Source: Progne subis subis (Eukaryota; Chordata; Aves; Passeriformes; Hirundinidae). Taken from it: a stretch of 64,000 nt of DNA. The DNA lies in assembly GCA_022316685.1 (NCBI GenBank), contig JAKJHU010000068.1, positions 1,860,001 to 1,924,000 of the forward strand, given 5' to 3'. The notes beneath the pieces were generated by a model that ran no database searches, was not told the DNA's origin, and worked only from the letters and a program-made list of their open reading frames with translations. The first letter of the stretch is position 1, and each line of letters begins with the position of its first letter. Below, piece by piece: positions 62,266 to 64,000 of this stretch. The position numbers were made by a program, and so were the translations under genes.

Positions 62266-63159
62266 ATGAGAAAGATGTGTTATCTTCTAACCACAAGGCA
62301 GCTGGGCTGGGGGGAAGCACCTAACCAAGCTGACAATAACAGGCACGCTAGAACTGTGCTGAAATACCTTATCTACAGCCCTGCTGGTCTAAACAGTCTG
62401 ACTTCTGCAGATCCCCTTCATTTGAACGTAACTAGTGACTTTACAAAACAACAAAATAAGGTGTGGCAGAGTGTCATCAGTGTCCTTACATTAGCTAGGA
62501 CAGAACTTGGCATTATTATTATTATTTTTCTCCAGCCAAAGGCATATCAGTTTCAGATTAGGAAAATGAGGTTTGGGAATCTCATTCCACATAGGAACAA
62601 CCCTGTTAGTAATTTCAGCATAGTTGCTGTGTCCAGTGCTGGTGGGGATCTTTATCTCACCAGTGCTGCGGGCTGGTCTTCCCAGCAGGTCATGAATCCT
62701 CACCTGTGCAGTGAATGTCTGCAGGTGTTCCCTGCTGCCCTCCATGTACCTGATTGCGTGAGGAAACTAAAGATCAGTGTTACACAAAGCCTTTGGTTTG
62801 ACTCGAGTGCACAAGTCAAGTTTTCTCTCTTTTTTGAGCAAATACAGCAGCGTGTCTGGGAGAAGGAGCAGAGTTGGCAGACTGTAGCCAAACACCAGCT
62901 TCCGGTGGAGATTGTATCTGCTGTGTCTTTGAAGAATTTCAGAGGTAAAACCAATGTGATTTTTTGTGGCCTGATCCTGCACAAAGGCTCCGTGGGTGCA
63001 GCTGCTAGCGCTAGTGTTCCAATAGTCCCAGTGCAGCATCTCAAGGAGTCCAAAGCTCTCCACTGGCAAGGGATCCAGAGGAGGTGCCAGGGATACCTTG
63101 GGAGGAAGCAGAGGGGGAGGGTAATTGAGATGAGGAAGATCAGCAGTATCTTTAGATGA
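62266..63159 (+). other. orphan 297-codon open reading frame, unrecognised
   Basis: It opens with ATG right after an in-frame TGA and runs 297 codons. The translation begins MRKMCYLLTTRQLGWGEAPN and resembles no family I know. A codon run of Ile comes from an (ATT)n tract near 62512-62530. It has no signal peptide or clear domain. The minus strand also carries two overlapping open frames (117 and 143 codons), so stops are scarce on both strands. It may be a remnant of a transposable element, a non-coding exon or chance. Coding status is doubtful. Confidence 0.15.
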
Positions 63160-64000
63160 GGAAGTAGCTGGAAGAGCCCTGCAGGCTGAGTTGTCCATGC
63201 AGAGGTCAGGCCCTGCAGGGATTTCTGTCAGTGCTCAGGAGGGAATGCTCAGTTTTAGTCTGGAGCAGGAGGGTGGTGATGCTCCACGGGGACTGGGGCC
63301 AATGCTCCATAGCGTTCAGCATTACTGGGGTGGAGCCCCAGTGTCAGGAGCTTCTGTAGCATCCAGGGCTCCCTGTGAGGCACCCACCTGCTGGGGGAGC
63401 GAGGGTCCCCTCAGCCAAGGCCTGCACTTGGGAGCAGGGCTCTGCCATTGGTGAGTGAGAATTGTACAGAGTTAACGACCCCAAGCTCAATCCCACCAAA
63501 AAGTGTTTGTGTTGTGTTTCGAAGGACTTTCAGTTTGTGTTTCTTTGTGGCTTTCTAAAGAACTTAATTTGTGGTTTCTTTGCTTTGGCTGGGGCTCTGT
63601 CCTGGGTGATCCTGGTGCAGGAGCTGCTCGCAGGAAGCCTGGGCTCTCACTCCGGGGCACATGGGAGTGGAGTTTGCAGGGAAATGAGTTCCTCTTGCTC
63701 TGTGAAAGGAAAAACAACAGTCCCATGGTGAGGGAGCACCTGGGGCTGTGTCCCTTAAGAAACAGGCCTTTAGAGAGCAGTGGTCCTGCAGCTGCTCCCA
63801 CTGTGCCCAAGGCAGGACAGGAGCAGGCCCTGGCTGGACTTTCCTGGCCTGCTCTGAACAGTTGCTGCTCTGGCTGTGCTGCAGCTGAGACCTGCTGTGC
63901 TGCCCTCATCTGAGGCACAAAACACCCACAGGTGCTTCCAGAAGGGTGCAAGGAGAGGGAAATAGACCTCCAGGAGCTCTGGGAGCCCTGTCCCTCCTGA
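63160..64000. other. GC-richer right-end flank, nothing recognised
   Basis: The sequence becomes richer in G and C, and short open frames overlap on both strands, none with family resemblance. No exon of a known gene is seen before the window ends. Confidence 0.5.

Noticed and set aside
59304..64000. SIRT1 3' coding exons on the minus strand
   Set aside because: Expected from synteny, but no minus-strand frame shows the acidic SIRT1 C-terminal pattern. The gene probably lies beyond the right edge.
1..64000. CRISPR arrays, bacterial operons, tRNA or rRNA genes
   Set aside because: None was seen, and the window is vertebrate nuclear DNA with spliced genes.

Overview
The window is vertebrate nuclear DNA, and the evidence points to a bird, probably a passerine. 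The signs are a CR1-type LINE with degenerate CR1 3' octamers, an avian-style retroviral LTR, compact introns with strict GT-AG splicing, and two conserved vertebrate genes. Coding sequence occupies only about 6 percent of the window.

Layout. Positions 1-644 (minus strand) hold the first coding exon of MYPN (myopalladin, a sarcomeric Ig-domain protein), which runs off the left edge. From 645 to about 28.7 kb there is no recognisable coding exon. This stretch should contain the MYPN 5' intron or flank. A CpG-rich block at about 18.5-18.96 kb, with a strong minus-strand splice donor at 18235, is my candidate for the MYPN promoter and non-coding exon 1. At 10.03-13.28 kb a minus-strand solo LTR is split by a minus-strand CR1 LINE, so the CR1 jumped into the older LTR.

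A large CpG island at about 28.69-29.83 kb is the HERC4 promoter and non-coding exon 1 on the plus strand. Its 3' part carries a 46-bp GC-rich minisatellite of 3.7 copies. HERC4 then runs to the right. I could place 24 coding exons between 31427 and 58140. Each junction is GT-AG with consistent phase. They total 3171 nt, or 1056 codons plus stop. The protein has seven RCC1-like repeats at the N-terminus, a middle region and a C-terminal HECT ubiquitin-ligase domain with catalytic Cys1024. A 24-nt in-frame microexon (49490-49513) is present. The 3' UTR ends near 59.3 kb with three possible poly(A) signals.

Within HERC4 introns lie a CR1 3' fragment (54.1 kb) and two LTR-like blocks (39.1 and 54.2-54.7 kb). 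Right of HERC4 (59.3-64 kb) I find no exon of a known gene. A 297-codon open frame at 62266-63159 is longer than expected by chance but matches no family I know. In other vertebrates SIRT1 lies tail-to-tail with HERC4, and none of its coding sequence is visible here.

MYPN and HERC4 are head-to-head but not tightly bidirectional, since about 28 kb separates the MYPN start codon from the HERC4 promoter. Nothing suggests they share a function: one is a muscle structural protein and the other a broadly used E3 ligase. I did not find an undescribed multi-gene system. The most informative items are the nested transposon, the intron-1 minisatellite, the microexon, the candidate MYPN promoter and the orphan open frame.
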